From: Massilia sp. W12
GTDB taxonomy: Bacteria; Pseudomonadota; Gammaproteobacteria; Burkholderiales; Burkholderiaceae_D
Assembly: GCF_037300705.1 (NCBI RefSeq)
Contig: NZ_CP147776.1
Location: 3,410,001 to 3,474,000 of the forward strand
Direction: 5' to 3'
DNA length: 64,000 nucleotides
In this document: piece by piece, positions 38,680 to 48,159 of the stretch
Numbering within the stretch: position 1 is the stretch's first letter
How the letters are laid out: every line of letters starts with the position of its first letter
Notes under the pieces: model-generated
The model's input: the letters and a program-made list of their open reading frames with translations, nothing else
Told to the model about the DNA's origin: nothing
Databases searched by the model: none
Made by a program: the position numbers and the translations under genes

Positions 38680-39120
38680 GCTTTTCGCTCCGTGGAAATG
38701 GGGTATCAGGTTGTCGCCGCCACTGTTTGCAAAATTTGCAAGACTTTCAGGCATTGCACTGAATTAACCTTTGTTGCAACGCACAACACAAATTTTCGCG
38801 CCAGATGAATGACAGACAACAGTAGCTGGGATTGTAGGGAGCAATTCTAGAGATGGGGTTCTAAAGGCCGGCGCACTGCACGGAAATGGTGCAAGAGCAA
38901 TGCTAAGGTGGCGCACTTCATGCAGACAAAGTCAGGGTGTGGCGCCGCAGCCGGGACAAAGCGCATAAATCGCCGTGAAAAGTTGCCAAAGCTGCGCGAG
39001 GCTGTAATATGAGAGGCTTGATGGCAGGCGCTGCTTGGCCAGTCATGTTCCTGGCGGCGGGGACAACCCGCCAGCACGACGGGAACGCACCCTTGTTTCA
39101 ATTCAATAACAGGAGGTCAC
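38680..39120. other. Divergent intergenic region phasin/fatty acyl reductase
   Basis: About 440 bp with no gene seen. It holds the TTGCAAA palindrome near the phasin start. An AGGAGGTCAC ribosome site directly precedes the reductase ATG. Confidence 0.5.
38727..38741. promoter_or_regulatory. Palindrome upstream of the PHA granule gene
   Basis: TTGCAAA-A-TTTGCAA is a perfect 7-1-7 inverted repeat 48 bp before the phasin-like ATG. TGCA-containing sites have been reported for PHA regulators such as PhaR, so it may be the control site for granule genes (inference). Confidence 0.4.
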
Positions 39121-41106
39121 ATGCAGTATTTCATTACCGGAGCGACCGGTTTCATCGGCAAGCGTCTGGTCAGGAAGATCCTGGCGCGCAAAGGCAGCGT
39201 GGTGTATTTCCTGATGCGCGAGGCGGGGCGCGATAAAGTTCCCGCGCTGCTGGAATACTGGGGCGTATCAAAGACGCGGGCGATTCCGGTATATGGCGAT
39301 TTGCGCCAAGCCGATTTGGGCGTATCGGACGCCGATTGCGCCACCCTCAAAGGCAATATCGACCACCTGTTCCACTTAGCCGCCATCTACGACATGAAGG
39401 CCGGCGATGAAGAGCAGATGCAAACCAATGTCGAAGGCACCCGCAATGTGGTCAATTTCGCCAACAAGATTGGCGCAAAATGCTTTCACCATACCAGCTC
39501 GATTGCCGCAGCCGGCATGTATGAAGGGATTTTCCGCGAAGACATGTTCGATGAGGCGGAAGGACTCGACCACCCCTATTTCGCGACCAAGCACGAATCG
39601 GAAAAAATCGTGCGCACCGAGTGCAAAACGCCATGGCGCGTGTACCGTCCCGGGATGGTGGTGGGCGACTCCAAGACCGGTGAAATGGACAAGGTTGACG
39701 GCCCGTATTATTTCTTCAAACTGATTCAACGCATCCGCCAGATGCTGCCGCCGTGGATGCCGACGATCGGCATCGAAGGGGGACGCATCAATATCGTACC
39801 GGTGGATTATGTGGTGAATGCGATGGATCACATCGCCCACAAAGACGGCCTGGATGGGCGCGCCTTCCACCTGACCGACCCCGAGCCGATGCGCGTGGGC
39901 GAGGTCTTGAACACCTTCTGCAAAGCGGCGCATGCGCCGACCATGAGCATGCGCGTGAATGCCGCGCTGCTGGGCTTTGTGCCGAAATCGGTGAAAAAAG
40001 GCTTGATGTCCTTAACCCCGGTGCGCCGCATCACCGAAGCCATCATGAAAGATCTGGGCCTGCCCTCTGAAGTGATGCAATTTGTGAATTACCCGACCCG
40101 CTTTGACAATCGCGAAACCGAGCGCGCCTTGAAAGGCTCCGGCATTTCCTGTCCCTCGCTGGATTCGTATGCAGCGCCGATCTGGGATTATTGGGAACGC
40201 AATCTGGACCCGGATCTGTTGATCGACCGCAGCCTGAAAGGCCAGGTCAAGGGCAAGGTGGTGTTGATCACCGGCGGCTCTTCCGGCATCGGCTTAGCCA
40301 CCGCGCACAAAGTGGCGGAAGCCGGCGCCATCACGATTATCTGCGGCCGCGATGAGGACAAGCTGGCGGCGGCCAAAAAAGAAATCAATGAGCGCGGCTT
40401 CGAGGTCATCACATACTCGATGGACGCGGCGGATATGGACGACTGCGACCGCTTCGTGAAACTCCTGATTGAAAACCATGGCGGCGTGGATGTGCTGGTG
40501 AATAACGCCGGGCGCTCGATCCGGCGTGCAATTGAAGCCTCGTTCGACCGTTTCCACGACTTTGAGCGCACCATGCAGCTGAATTACTTCGGCTGCCTGC
40601 GTCTGACTATGGGCTTGCTGCCGTCCATGATCGCCAAGCGCGGCGGGCATGTGATCAATATCTCCTCCATCGGCGTATTGACCAATGCGCCGCGCTTCTC
40701 GGCCTATGTGGCTTCCAAGGCCGCGCTGGAAGCCTGGACCCGCTGCGCCGCCTCGGAAATGTCGGATGTCGGCATCAAGTTCACCACCATCAATATGCCG
40801 CTGGTCAGAACGCCGATGATCGCCCCCACCAAGCTGTACCAGAACGTGCCGACCTTGACGCCGGACGAAGCGGCGGATTTGATTGCCGAAGCGATTGTGT
40901 ACAAACCGGTGCGGATCGCCACCCGCGTCGGTATTTTCGGTCAGGTTTTGCATGCTTTGATGCCGCGTGTGGCGCACACCGTGCTCAACACCACCTTCCG
41001 CATGTTCCCGGACTCGGAAGCGGCGCGCGGCGACAGCAAGAAAGCGCCGCAATTGAGCGCCGACCAGATCGCCATGCAACAACTGCTGCGCGGCGTGCAC
41101 TTCTGA
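39121..41106 (+). CDS. Two-domain fatty acyl-CoA/aldehyde reductase (SDR fusion)
   Basis: A 661-aa protein with two Rossmann modules. The N-terminal extended SDR domain has GATGFIG (7-13) and Tyr153-x3-Lys157. The C-terminal classical SDR domain has TGGSSGIG (384-391) and Tyr529-x3-Lys533. Order and length match alcohol-forming fatty acyl reductases of the Marinobacter Maqu_2507 type. These turn acyl-CoA via the aldehyde into fatty alcohol with NADPH, usually for wax esters. AGGAGG precedes the ATG and a strong terminator follows. Confidence 0.88.
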   Translation: MQYFITGATGFIGKRLVRKILARKGSVVYFLMREAGRDKVPALLEYWGVSKTRAIPVYGDLRQADLGVSDADCATLKGNIDHLFHLAAIYDMKAGDEEQMQTNVEGTRNVVNFANKIGAKCFHHTSSIAAAGMYEGIFREDMFDEAEGLDHPYFATKHESEKIVRTECKTPWRVYRPGMVVGDSKTGEMDKVDGPYYFFKLIQRIRQMLPPWMPTIGIEGGRINIVPVDYVVNAMDHIAHKDGLDGRAFHLTDPEPMRVGEVLNTFCKAAHAPTMSMRVNAALLGFVPKSVKKGLMSLTPVRRITEAIMKDLGLPSEVMQFVNYPTRFDNRETERALKGSGISCPSLDSYAAPIWDYWERNLDPDLLIDRSLKGQVKGKVVLITGGSSGIGLATAHKVAEAGAITIICGRDEDKLAAAKKEINERGFEVITYSMDAADMDDCDRFVKLLIENHGGVDVLVNNAGRSIRRAIEASFDRFHDFERTMQLNYFGCLRLTMGLLPSMIAKRGGHVINISSIGVLTNAPRFSAYVASKAALEAWTRCAASEMSDVGIKFTTINMPLVRTPMIAPTKLYQNVPTLTPDEAADLIAEAIVYKPVRIATRVGIFGQVLHALMPRVAHTVLNTTFRMFPDSEAARGDSKKAPQLSADQIAMQQLLRGVHF

Positions 41107-41143
41107 GTTTGCGCACAGCTTTTTGGCATTCATGTATGATTCT

Positions 41144-41173
41144 TCCGGCAGCGCAAGCTGCCGGATTTTTTTT
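41144..41173 (+). terminator. Intrinsic terminator after the fatty acyl reductase
   Basis: A perfect 9-bp stem TCCGGCAGC/GCTGCCGGA with a GCAA loop is followed by T8. It starts 38 bp after the reductase stop. Confidence 0.9.
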
Positions 41174-41253
41174 GCGCAACAATAAACTTTTCACGCGCCA
41201 TCTGTCCAAGCAGCGCGGGGCGCTTGCCCCTCTGTCCCCCTCTGGAGAATTGC

Positions 41254-43530
41254 ATGTCTGACATGTTTTATCGCAACAGCTTAATCTGGCTGTTGCCCGC
41301 CAGCATTGCGCTGGCATGGCCCGCCGCCGTCATGGCGCAAAGCAGCGACGCCGCGCAACAAGACGCCCCCGCCAAAGAAGATGACAAGGGCAAAGCGCAG
41401 GAAAAAAAGACAGACAGCAAAAGCGGCAATGTGCAACAAGTCACTGTGACCGGCGGCAAACCGAACGCCATGGAAGAACGCCGCCAGTCGAGCGCAGCAA
41501 AAATGGTGTTTGGCCGGGAAGAATTGGAACGCAATGGCGACAGCAATCTGGCTGACGTGTTAAAACGTTTGCCCGGCATCAATCTGGGCGGCCGGCCAGG
41601 CGGGCGCGGCGGTGAGATCCGCATGCGCGGCATGGGCAGCGGCTATACCCAGATACTGCTGAATGGCGAGCGCGCCCCGCGCGGCTTTGATATCGGCTCG
41701 CTGGCGCCGGATCAGGTGGAGCGCATTGAAATCATCCGGGGCACGGTGGCCGAACATTCGACCCAGGCGATAGCCGGCACCATCAATATCATTTTGCGCG
41801 AAGGATTCCGGCAACGCGATATTCAACTCAAAATGGGCAACAGCTTCGACGCCGGGAAAGACAGTCCGAATCTGGGTTTTTCCATTCCCGGCAAACTGGG
41901 CCGGCTGGAATACACCATCAATGGCAATCTGAGCCAAAACAATGGCAAAAATAACAGCAGCGGCATCAAGCGTGATATTGACTTGATGCAAAACCGCGAA
42001 TTGATGCTGCAAGACAGCTTCAACCTGAGCCAGTACCGCAGCGACAGCCTGCATTTTGCCCCGCGCCTGGTGTGGAAAGCGGAAAACGGCGACAGCATCA
42101 CGCTGCAAACCTTTGCCATGCATTCACGCACCTTCAACCGCAGCCTGGATTTTCTGCGTCAGCAAGGCGGAACCCTGCCCGCCCCCTACGCCAAAGCCGA
42201 CTCTGCGGGAGAAGATCCGTTTTCGATGGCGCGCCTGATGGGCCAATATGTCAGCAAGCTGGGGAATAGCAGCAAACTGGAATTCAAATTCGGCGCCAGC
42301 AGCATGCACTTTTCCGGCGACTCGCTGCGCACCGAGCTTGACAGCGCCGGGCGCCTGATCCGCACGCGGATTGACGGCAATGATTTCCGAGAGCGCGGCG
42401 CCAATCTGGGTTTGAAATTTTCCACCCCGATAGGCGAAGGACACCAACTGGCCATGGGCGTGGATGGCGAGTACAGCAAGCGCACCCAGCAAAGGATTTC
42501 ATTGATCAATGGCGCCCCGGATCTGAATCAAGACGCGTCAGATGAAAATCTGCAAGCGAATAACCGGCGTCTGGCGGCCTTCATCCAGGACGAATGGGAT
42601 ATCAATAAACAATGGGCCTTGAATCTGGGCTTGCGCTGGGAAAGCATACGGGTGCGCAGCGGCGGCCCGATTGGCGGCGCGCCGGTGCAAAACAGCAGCC
42701 GCGTGTTAAGCCCGATTGCACATGCGGTTTGGCGCATTCCAGGCAAGGCGCGCGATCAGGTGCGCATGAGCGCCACCCACAGCTATCGCGCCAGCGCATT
42801 GTCGAACCTGATCGCCGCCCCCTATTTTTCCAATAACAATACAGCCACCAGCCCAGACCGCTTCGGCAATCCAGCCTTGAAGCCAGAGCAGGCGCTGGGC
42901 CTGGAATTGGCGTATGAGCATTATTTAAGCGAAGGCGGGATTCTCTCGGCCAATCTGTTTGCGCGCAATATCCGCGATATGGTGCGCAGTCAAACCAGCT
43001 TGCAAAACACCCCGCTGGGCCTGCGCTGGGTCAGCCAGCCGACCAATATTGGCCGCGCGCAAACCCGGGGCGTCGAGCTGGAAGCCAAATTCCGCTTGCC
43101 GCAACTGATCGAAAATGCGCCGGAACTGGATGTGCGCCTGAATTACACCTGGGCCTGGTCGATGGTGGAAGGCATACCCGGGCCGGATAACCGGATTGAT
43201 TCGCAGCCCAAGCACAGCGGCAATATCGGCCTGGACTACCGCATTCCGCAAAGCAGCGTGACCCTGGGCGGCAGCCTGAACTATACCCCGGCGTATGTGC
43301 TGCAAATCTCACCGGAGCAACGCAATTACAATCCGGTCAAGCGCCAGCTGGATGTGTATGGACTGTGGAAGATCAATTCCTGGGCGCAATTGCGCGTTTC
43401 CGCCGCCAACCTGCTGGCGCGTGACTTTGTGAATGCAAGCAGTTTGCTGGAAAAGCATATCCTGCATGAGAATCGCAATATCAACGGCAGCAACACCGTG
43501 TGGAGCTTGCGCCTGGAGCTGCAAATCTGA
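41254..43530 (+). CDS. TonB-dependent outer-membrane receptor
   Basis: A 758-aa receptor with a signal peptide (cleavage near VMAQSS). A charged linker follows, then the TonB-box-like VQQVTVTGG. The plug domain (about 65-190) includes LADVLKRLPGINLGGRPGGRG and YTQILLNGERAP. A 22-strand barrel ends in WSLRLELQI with a C-terminal aromatic-rich strand. Such receptors import siderophores, cobalamin, sugars or peptides with TonB energy; the ligand is unknown. ATG 41254 follows a CTGGAGA site. It converges on the LasA-like gene. Confidence 0.9.
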   Translation: MSDMFYRNSLIWLLPASIALAWPAAVMAQSSDAAQQDAPAKEDDKGKAQEKKTDSKSGNVQQVTVTGGKPNAMEERRQSSAAKMVFGREELERNGDSNLADVLKRLPGINLGGRPGGRGGEIRMRGMGSGYTQILLNGERAPRGFDIGSLAPDQVERIEIIRGTVAEHSTQAIAGTINIILREGFRQRDIQLKMGNSFDAGKDSPNLGFSIPGKLGRLEYTINGNLSQNNGKNNSSGIKRDIDLMQNRELMLQDSFNLSQYRSDSLHFAPRLVWKAENGDSITLQTFAMHSRTFNRSLDFLRQQGGTLPAPYAKADSAGEDPFSMARLMGQYVSKLGNSSKLEFKFGASSMHFSGDSLRTELDSAGRLIRTRIDGNDFRERGANLGLKFSTPIGEGHQLAMGVDGEYSKRTQQRISLINGAPDLNQDASDENLQANNRRLAAFIQDEWDINKQWALNLGLRWESIRVRSGGPIGGAPVQNSSRVLSPIAHAVWRIPGKARDQVRMSATHSYRASALSNLIAAPYFSNNNTATSPDRFGNPALKPEQALGLELAYEHYLSEGGILSANLFARNIRDMVRSQTSLQNTPLGLRWVSQPTNIGRAQTRGVELEAKFRLPQLIENAPELDVRLNYTWAWSMVEGIPGPDNRIDSQPKHSGNIGLDYRIPQSSVTLGGSLNYTPAYVLQISPEQRNYNPVKRQLDVYGLWKINSWAQLRVSAANLLARDFVNASSLLEKHILHENRNINGSNTVWSLRLELQI

Positions 43531-43545
43531 AGCATGGTTTTTGCG

Positions 43546-43572
43546 TATGGCGCAGCCCTTGGCTGCGCCATA
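43546..43572. terminator. Bidirectional hairpin between convergent genes
   Basis: A perfect 12-bp stem (TATGGCGCAGCC with its complement, loop CTT) lies between the receptor stop (43530) and the LasA-like stop (43612). Only weak T tracts flank it. Confidence 0.55.
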
Positions 43573-43611
43573 TTCGCCCCGGCAAAAGCCTGTGGCGAAA
43601 GGTGGGCTTGA

Positions 43612-44751
43612 TCAATTATTGGTGAAACTGCCGGCGCAACGTTTCACGCCATTGCGCACCAGATAAAAGCGTGAGCAATTGGTGTCATAACTGCTGCCGG
43701 TGGCGCTGATTTGCCAGCCGGAGATATTCACTCCATTCAAATGATAATATGCGCCATTATATTTCAGGCTGTAATGCTGATGCGGCCCGGTTGAATGTCC
43801 GCCATTGCATAATGCCTGCCCCTTGGTATTGGCCGGATTGGCGAAACGCACATTCTTATTAATATTCGCACCGGTATTATATTGCTGATTCATCAAATGA
43901 TAATATGTGGTGGACCAGCCGCCGCTATGCACAATTTCAGCAAAACAGGAAGAATGGCGCTTATATTGACCGCCGGCGCTGCTGGTGACCCAGATATTCG
44001 ATTGATTACTGCCCCAACCGCCGCCCTGGCTCATATCCAGCGATGACATGGGATAATTGCCGCTGCCGGTATTGGTGTGCGCGCCGCCGACATACCAGGT
44101 CTGCCCGATTGGAAACGGGAATTGCAAGAAGCCGACGGCGGGACCGGCGCGCGGCGCCAGGCTTTGCCCATGCACATCCGCCAAACTCTTATTCGCAGCT
44201 TGCGCATCAAATGGCTGGCCGAACAGGCGGCTGTAGGTGGCGGCGAAATCCTGTTCCGCATTCTCGGCCTTCAGACTGCGGCCCTTAGCCAGCATCTTTT
44301 GCAACACCGATGTGCCGGACTGCTGGAATTCTGCAGCGCCGGGATGGGCCAGCGGCGCATACAACTGCTGCGCAATCTGATCCGCCACATCGCGCACCTG
44401 CTGCGCAAAACCCTTTTCATTCGACAAGGCGGCAAAAGGCTGTTCGCTGTTGGCGGCAAACCCGGCCTGACGGCTGACCATCCCGGTTTGATGTTCCATC
44501 AAAGCAATTAAAACACGCGGGCTGACCGAGGTATAACCGGCCCAATGGGAAATCACTTCGGCATGCTGTTTTAAATGCGGCGCATTATTTTGCAGCCAGC
44601 CGGCAATATCGAATTGAAACATTTCCTGATGGCTATAAATCAGGGGATTATCGTGCTTTGCCAAACCATTATCAGCATGCGCAATACCGGCGCTCATCGC
44701 GCACAGTGAAAATATGGCGGAAATAATTTTGCTGCGAGGAATGTTTTTCAT
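43612..44751 (-). CDS. LasA-like staphylolytic metallopeptidase (M23)
   Basis: A 379-aa secreted peptidase with a signal peptide (cleavage near IAHADN), a propeptide of about 170 residues and a C-terminal M23A domain. Zinc ligands are visible in YVGGAHTNTGSGNYPMSSLD (H...D) and GPHQHYSL (HxH). Two Cys pairs are present (HSSCFAE/QALCNGG and TNCSRF/KRCAGS). LasA/beta-lytic enzymes cut Gly-Gly bonds in peptidoglycan cross-bridges and elastin, so it may lyse competing bacteria. Confidence 0.92.
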   Translation of the reverse strand: MKNIPRSKIISAIFSLCAMSAGIAHADNGLAKHDNPLIYSHQEMFQFDIAGWLQNNAPHLKQHAEVISHWAGYTSVSPRVLIALMEHQTGMVSRQAGFAANSEQPFAALSNEKGFAQQVRDVADQIAQQLYAPLAHPGAAEFQQSGTSVLQKMLAKGRSLKAENAEQDFAATYSRLFGQPFDAQAANKSLADVHGQSLAPRAGPAVGFLQFPFPIGQTWYVGGAHTNTGSGNYPMSSLDMSQGGGWGSNQSNIWVTSSAGGQYKRHSSCFAEIVHSGGWSTTYYHLMNQQYNTGANINKNVRFANPANTKGQALCNGGHSTGPHQHYSLKYNGAYYHLNGVNISGWQISATGSSYDTNCSRFYLVRNGVKRCAGSFTNN

Positions 44752-45037
44752 GATGGTCTCTCTCTGTTTTCTCTGTGGAAATACATGCCGGGCCTGCCGG
44801 ATTGCAAAAATCGCGGGCAGCGACGGGCGTGACTTGTTTATACATCAGGCAACAAGTGAAATGAGTTTGCCGCTGATTTGCAAAATCGTCAATGTCTTTT
44901 TTATAACATAAGCAAAGGCGCCGATGTTACAATTTATTTCCCATCCCGGATATATGCCGAATTACGCATTTATTCCACGCCATCCATTCAAGCGGATTTG
45001 GCGCAAAAACGCAGGCCGGATTGCGCACAGCAATAAC

Positions 45038-46545
45038 CCATTCCATTACACACAACTCAGTCTTGCAATGCGCCCATCTCGCGTAGAGTCCTGATTGTCT
45101 GAGCCGAAACTTGAACATCCTGTAGACCTCGCCAGATTGTTTTCACGCCAGGCTCCCCGTCATGTTTTCGTGCGAGAAAACCGCCGACACGGGCTACCAT
45201 GCGCAACACCTCGTTCAAGCCCGGCATAGCGGGCGCCTTCTTTTTATTGAGCAGATAAGCCGCTCGGATTTCGTCGGGATCGAAGAACAAAGTGGCGTCG
45301 AGATCCGGACAGGTACGTCCCTTACGCATCAGGTACGCGATACGCCAGGCCACCACCATAAACAGCGCCAGCGCCCGCTCCAGCCGGGCCATGGTGGACA
45401 GTTGCAGTTCTTCGACTTCACAGCCATTCTTGAGCACATTGAAAAAGATCTCAATTTCCCAGCGCGCGCGATACCAGTCGATCAGTTCGCTGGCGTCGGC
45501 CAAGGTTTCCGCGCGGCGGTTGGTCAGCAAGCGCCATTCCACCGGTTTGATGCCCGTCGGCGGCTGCACTTCGGATGCTACGATGCAGGTCGCCTCGATC
45601 TTGCCGCGCTTGCCATCACGCAGCAGAACGCGCTTGGCCCACACCTGCTGACGTACCTGGCGCGCCCTTTGCTTGCCGCGCCCGGCCATGATGAAGCTGA
45701 TCTCGCCCAGCGGCATACCGGCCGTGGTTTCAGGCCACAGGCGTTTGCTTTCGCCGTCAGCCAGACAGCGATCATGCTTGGCGCGCACCAGCCAATCGGC
45801 AGGCGTGCCCAATTCGGCTGCGCGCCGCAGCATTCCCATCATGTCCGCTTCGCGGTCAGCCACATACACCAGACGGGTATTGGGCAACTGGGTCGCCTGC
45901 TCGGCGACCCGCTCGTAGCCCTCTATCCAGCGTTCACTCTCTTTTACGCTGGCGGGGCGCTTGCCGTCAGCGCCACGCTCTTCACGCGCCCACATCCAGC
46001 CATCGAGCAGGCCCAGCGGCTCACGCTCTGGCGACACCGCGTAGGTCGGATGCACATACATGCCGCGCCGCGCTTCGTAGTTGAGCGGGCCGAGGCCGTC
46101 GATGTTTTGGCCGCTGAAGTCCAGTTCGGTGGTGTCCTGAATGCACAGAATAACCTTCTGCGTCGCCATGCGTTCCATGGTGCGCGCCCAATGTGGCGCC
46201 AGAATGCCATCCCATGTCACCTCCGGATTGGCCATAAAGCGGTAGGCCGCTTGCGTCTCCGTCCAGTTGTCGCATGCTTCGGGAATGCTGGCCTTCGGTT
46301 TGGTCGCGAATGTTTCCATCAATTTTCTCGCCCTGTTGTTAAGGCGGGCATCGCCAAGATCGAGTCCGCCAAACTCATCGTCGGTCCAACTCTGTGCTGC
46401 TTGCTTTCTGCTCACGTGCGCCGCCCAAAAGATGTGAGTAAACGCGAAATCCGGTAAGTTTACAAGCGGGCGTGCAACTCATTGAATGTAAACGGATTTC
46501 TGGCCGCGTTCAGGGCGTCCTGCGGAGATGTGTGTAATGGAATGG
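45038..46545 (-). mobile_element. Complete IS4-family element (IS50-like group), about 1.5 kb
   Basis: The ends match over about 21 bp: CCATTCCATTACACACA at 45038 and its inverse ending at 46545, continuing ACTCAG/TCTCCG. Immediately outside is the direct repeat CAATAAC (45031-45037 and 46546-46552), extending to CAATAACCC if two bases of the left end are counted. That fits a 7-9 bp target duplication. The ends resemble the Tn5/IS50 type (TACACA core). The single transposase gene is intact, so the element may be active. Confidence 0.88.
45057..46415 (-). CDS. IS4-family transposase
   Basis: A 452-aa DDE transposase of the Tn5-like IS4 group. It has an N-terminal DNA-binding region (WTDDEFGGLDLGDARLNNRARKL), the first Asp in CIQDTTELDFS, the second Asp in YVADREADMMG, and the YREK-like segment WYRARWEIEIFFNVLKNGCEVE with the catalytic Glu. 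A C-terminal dimerisation region follows. Frame and catalytic residues are intact. It occupies nearly the whole element. Confidence 0.94.
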   Translation of the reverse strand: MSRKQAAQSWTDDEFGGLDLGDARLNNRARKLMETFATKPKASIPEACDNWTETQAAYRFMANPEVTWDGILAPHWARTMERMATQKVILCIQDTTELDFSGQNIDGLGPLNYEARRGMYVHPTYAVSPEREPLGLLDGWMWAREERGADGKRPASVKESERWIEGYERVAEQATQLPNTRLVYVADREADMMGMLRRAAELGTPADWLVRAKHDRCLADGESKRLWPETTAGMPLGEISFIMAGRGKQRARQVRQQVWAKRVLLRDGKRGKIEATCIVASEVQPPTGIKPVEWRLLTNRRAETLADASELIDWYRARWEIEIFFNVLKNGCEVEELQLSTMARLERALALFMVVAWRIAYLMRKGRTCPDLDATLFFDPDEIRAAYLLNKKKAPAMPGLNEVLRMVARVGGFLARKHDGEPGVKTIWRGLQDVQVSAQTIRTLREMGALQD

Positions 46546-46750
46546 CAATAACCCGGCCGCCGACAGCGCCTGCCCCCCCGCCAAGTCGCATTCTTGCAAG
46601 CGTTTTTCCAGATGGCTATTCAATTGCACTTGCGCAAGCTGGCTTCCCGCACGGCGCAAACCGTCATCTAAGCTTTGCAGGACGGCTGGGCGGTCTTTGC
46701 TATACAGGATTGTGACTGTTCAGCCTTCATAAGGATGGACGAAGCAGATT

Positions 46751-46822
46751 CCGTTCGCCCTGAGCCAGTCGTTGGGCATGGTTGATCATGGAAAACCGTG
46801 GTTCGACAAGCTCGGCACAATG
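46751..46822. repeat. Degenerate copy of the REP-like palindrome
   Basis: CCGTTCGCCCTGAGCCAGTC starts it, and CTCGGCACAATG ends it with the inner GGGCATGGTTG. This matches the palindrome at about 12488-12562 with several changes. The 71-bp flanking copies are missing here. Confidence 0.65.
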
Positions 46823-46900
46823 AAGCTGCAACCCGCTTGGCATATAAACCGACTTGTCAGCGCAGTGGCTGAATAGATACACAGGATTTTTGTCGCTGCC

Positions 46901-47047
46901 CTATATTGGCGTGTAGCTGCCGGCCAATTCCATCCAATACATCTCGCCCTCCTGCGCTGCCCGCTGCGCGTAAAACGGCGCCTGTGACAGCAGCTCTTTT
47001 AAGCGTTGCGCTTCCAATCGTCGCAGACCTTGTAATTCCTGCTCAAT
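46901..47047 (-). pseudogene. Gene remnant, 48 codons
   Basis: A coding-like frame with EQELQGLRRLEAQRLKELLS and GEMYWMELAGSYTPI before a TAG at 46901. It is cut upstream by an in-frame TAA at 47048-47050 and has no start. It looks like the C-terminal end of a lost gene. The family is not recognised. Confidence 0.4.
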
Positions 47048-47130
47048 TTAACGCGCTGGCAATCATGTTTTACAGGCTGCCAGCAGCACATGTAATTGAT
47101 ACACCGGGGGGCTGCTGACAGCCTGAAAGT

Positions 47131-48159
47131 GTTTCAATCCTCGCCCGAGCCGGAGCACGGGCGCTGCCTGTCAGCGCAGTGCCGTAAAGCTCTGCCAGTC
47201 CGTTTCAATCCTCGCCCGAGCCGAAGCCCGGGCGCTGCCGTCATCATCGGCTTGCCCCTGTATTTCTTTGTTGTTTCAATCCTCGTCCGAGCCGAAGCCC
47301 GGGCGCTGCCGCCAACATCCAGCAGATTGCCGCCGGCACGCATGTTTCAATCCTCGCCCGAGCCGAAGCCCGGGCGCTGCATCGCTGTGGTTTCGGTTGG
47401 CTGCACCCGGCCAGTTTCAATCCTCGCCCGAGCCGAAGCCCGGGCGCTGCCCGTTTTCAATCACTGGCCGCGCTTGGTTGATTTGTTTCAATCCTCGCCC
47501 GAGCCGAAGCCCGGGCGCTGCTTCAGATCCGTTTAAAGGGGCGCTTGGACTTGGGTTTCAATCCTCGCCCGAGCCGAAGCCCGGGCGCTGCGCAGGTTCA
47601 CGCCGTAGGGAGCGAGTTCCGAGCGGTTTCAATCCTCGCCCGAGCCGAAGCCCGGGCGCTGCTCCCGGAATTTGCATCAGACAACAGCCCCAGGCTGTTT
47701 CAATCCTCGCCCGAGCCGAAGCCCGGGCGCTGCACCATCCGCATGCAAGCAGCATCGGCGCAAGACCTGTTTCAATCCTCGCCCGAGCCGAAGCCCGGGC
47801 GCTGCTTGAGCAGCATCATTCCCTCACAGTTTTGGAAAGTTTCAATCCTCGCCCGAGCCGAAGCCCGGGCGCTGCCAGACCGTGAATATATGGCTAACCG
47901 TAGGAAGGGTTTCAATCCTCGCCCGAGCCGAAGCCCGGGCGCTGCCTACCAGACTTTCCAGTTCTTCGGGCAACCAGTTGTTTCAATCCTCGCCCGAGCC
48001 GAAGCCCGGGCGCTGCTGTCCATCCGTGGTAAAATTACCACACCATCATTTGTTTCAATCCTCGCCCGAGCCGAAGCCCGGGCGCTGCCGGCGAGTTCGC
48101 CGTTCATTATGAGTCTTTGGACGTTTCAATCCTCGCCCGAGCCGAAGCCCGGGCGCTGC
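47131..48159 (-). CRISPR. CRISPR array 1: 15 repeats, 14 spacers
   Basis: Fifteen 37-bp repeats start at 47131, 47202, 47273, 47344, 47414, 47485, 47555, 47626, 47697, 47769, 47839, 47909, 47980, 48052 and 48123; spacers are 33-35 bp. On the plus strand the repeat starts GTTTCAATCCTCGCCC, so the crRNA strand (ending ATTGAAAC) is the minus strand. The copies at 47131 (several changes) and 47273 (one change) are degenerate. That marks the left as the old, trailer end and puts the leader on the right, beside cas3. Confidence 0.98.

Larger units (their letters stand above)
44962..46719 (-). pseudogene. Unrecognised reading frame split by the IS4 element
   Basis: On the minus strand a coding-like frame is open from 46719 to 46546 (VTILYSKDRPAVLQSLDDGL and on). 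Removing the insertion with one copy of the target repeat lets it continue in the same frame from 45030 to a TAA at 44962, about 81 codons in all. It has no start within the open part and begins right after a TGA, so it was probably decayed before the insertion. I cannot name it. Confidence 0.4.
46717..47130. other. Decayed stretch between IS4 and CRISPR array 1
   Basis: About 410 bp with no intact gene. It contains a degenerate copy of the REP-like palindrome (46751-46822) and a gene remnant on the minus strand (46901-47047). Confidence 0.5.

Noticed and set aside
45162-46457. 431-codon plus-strand frame opposite the IS4 transposase
   Set aside because: Antisense to an intact transposase with all DDE residues; no ribosome site.
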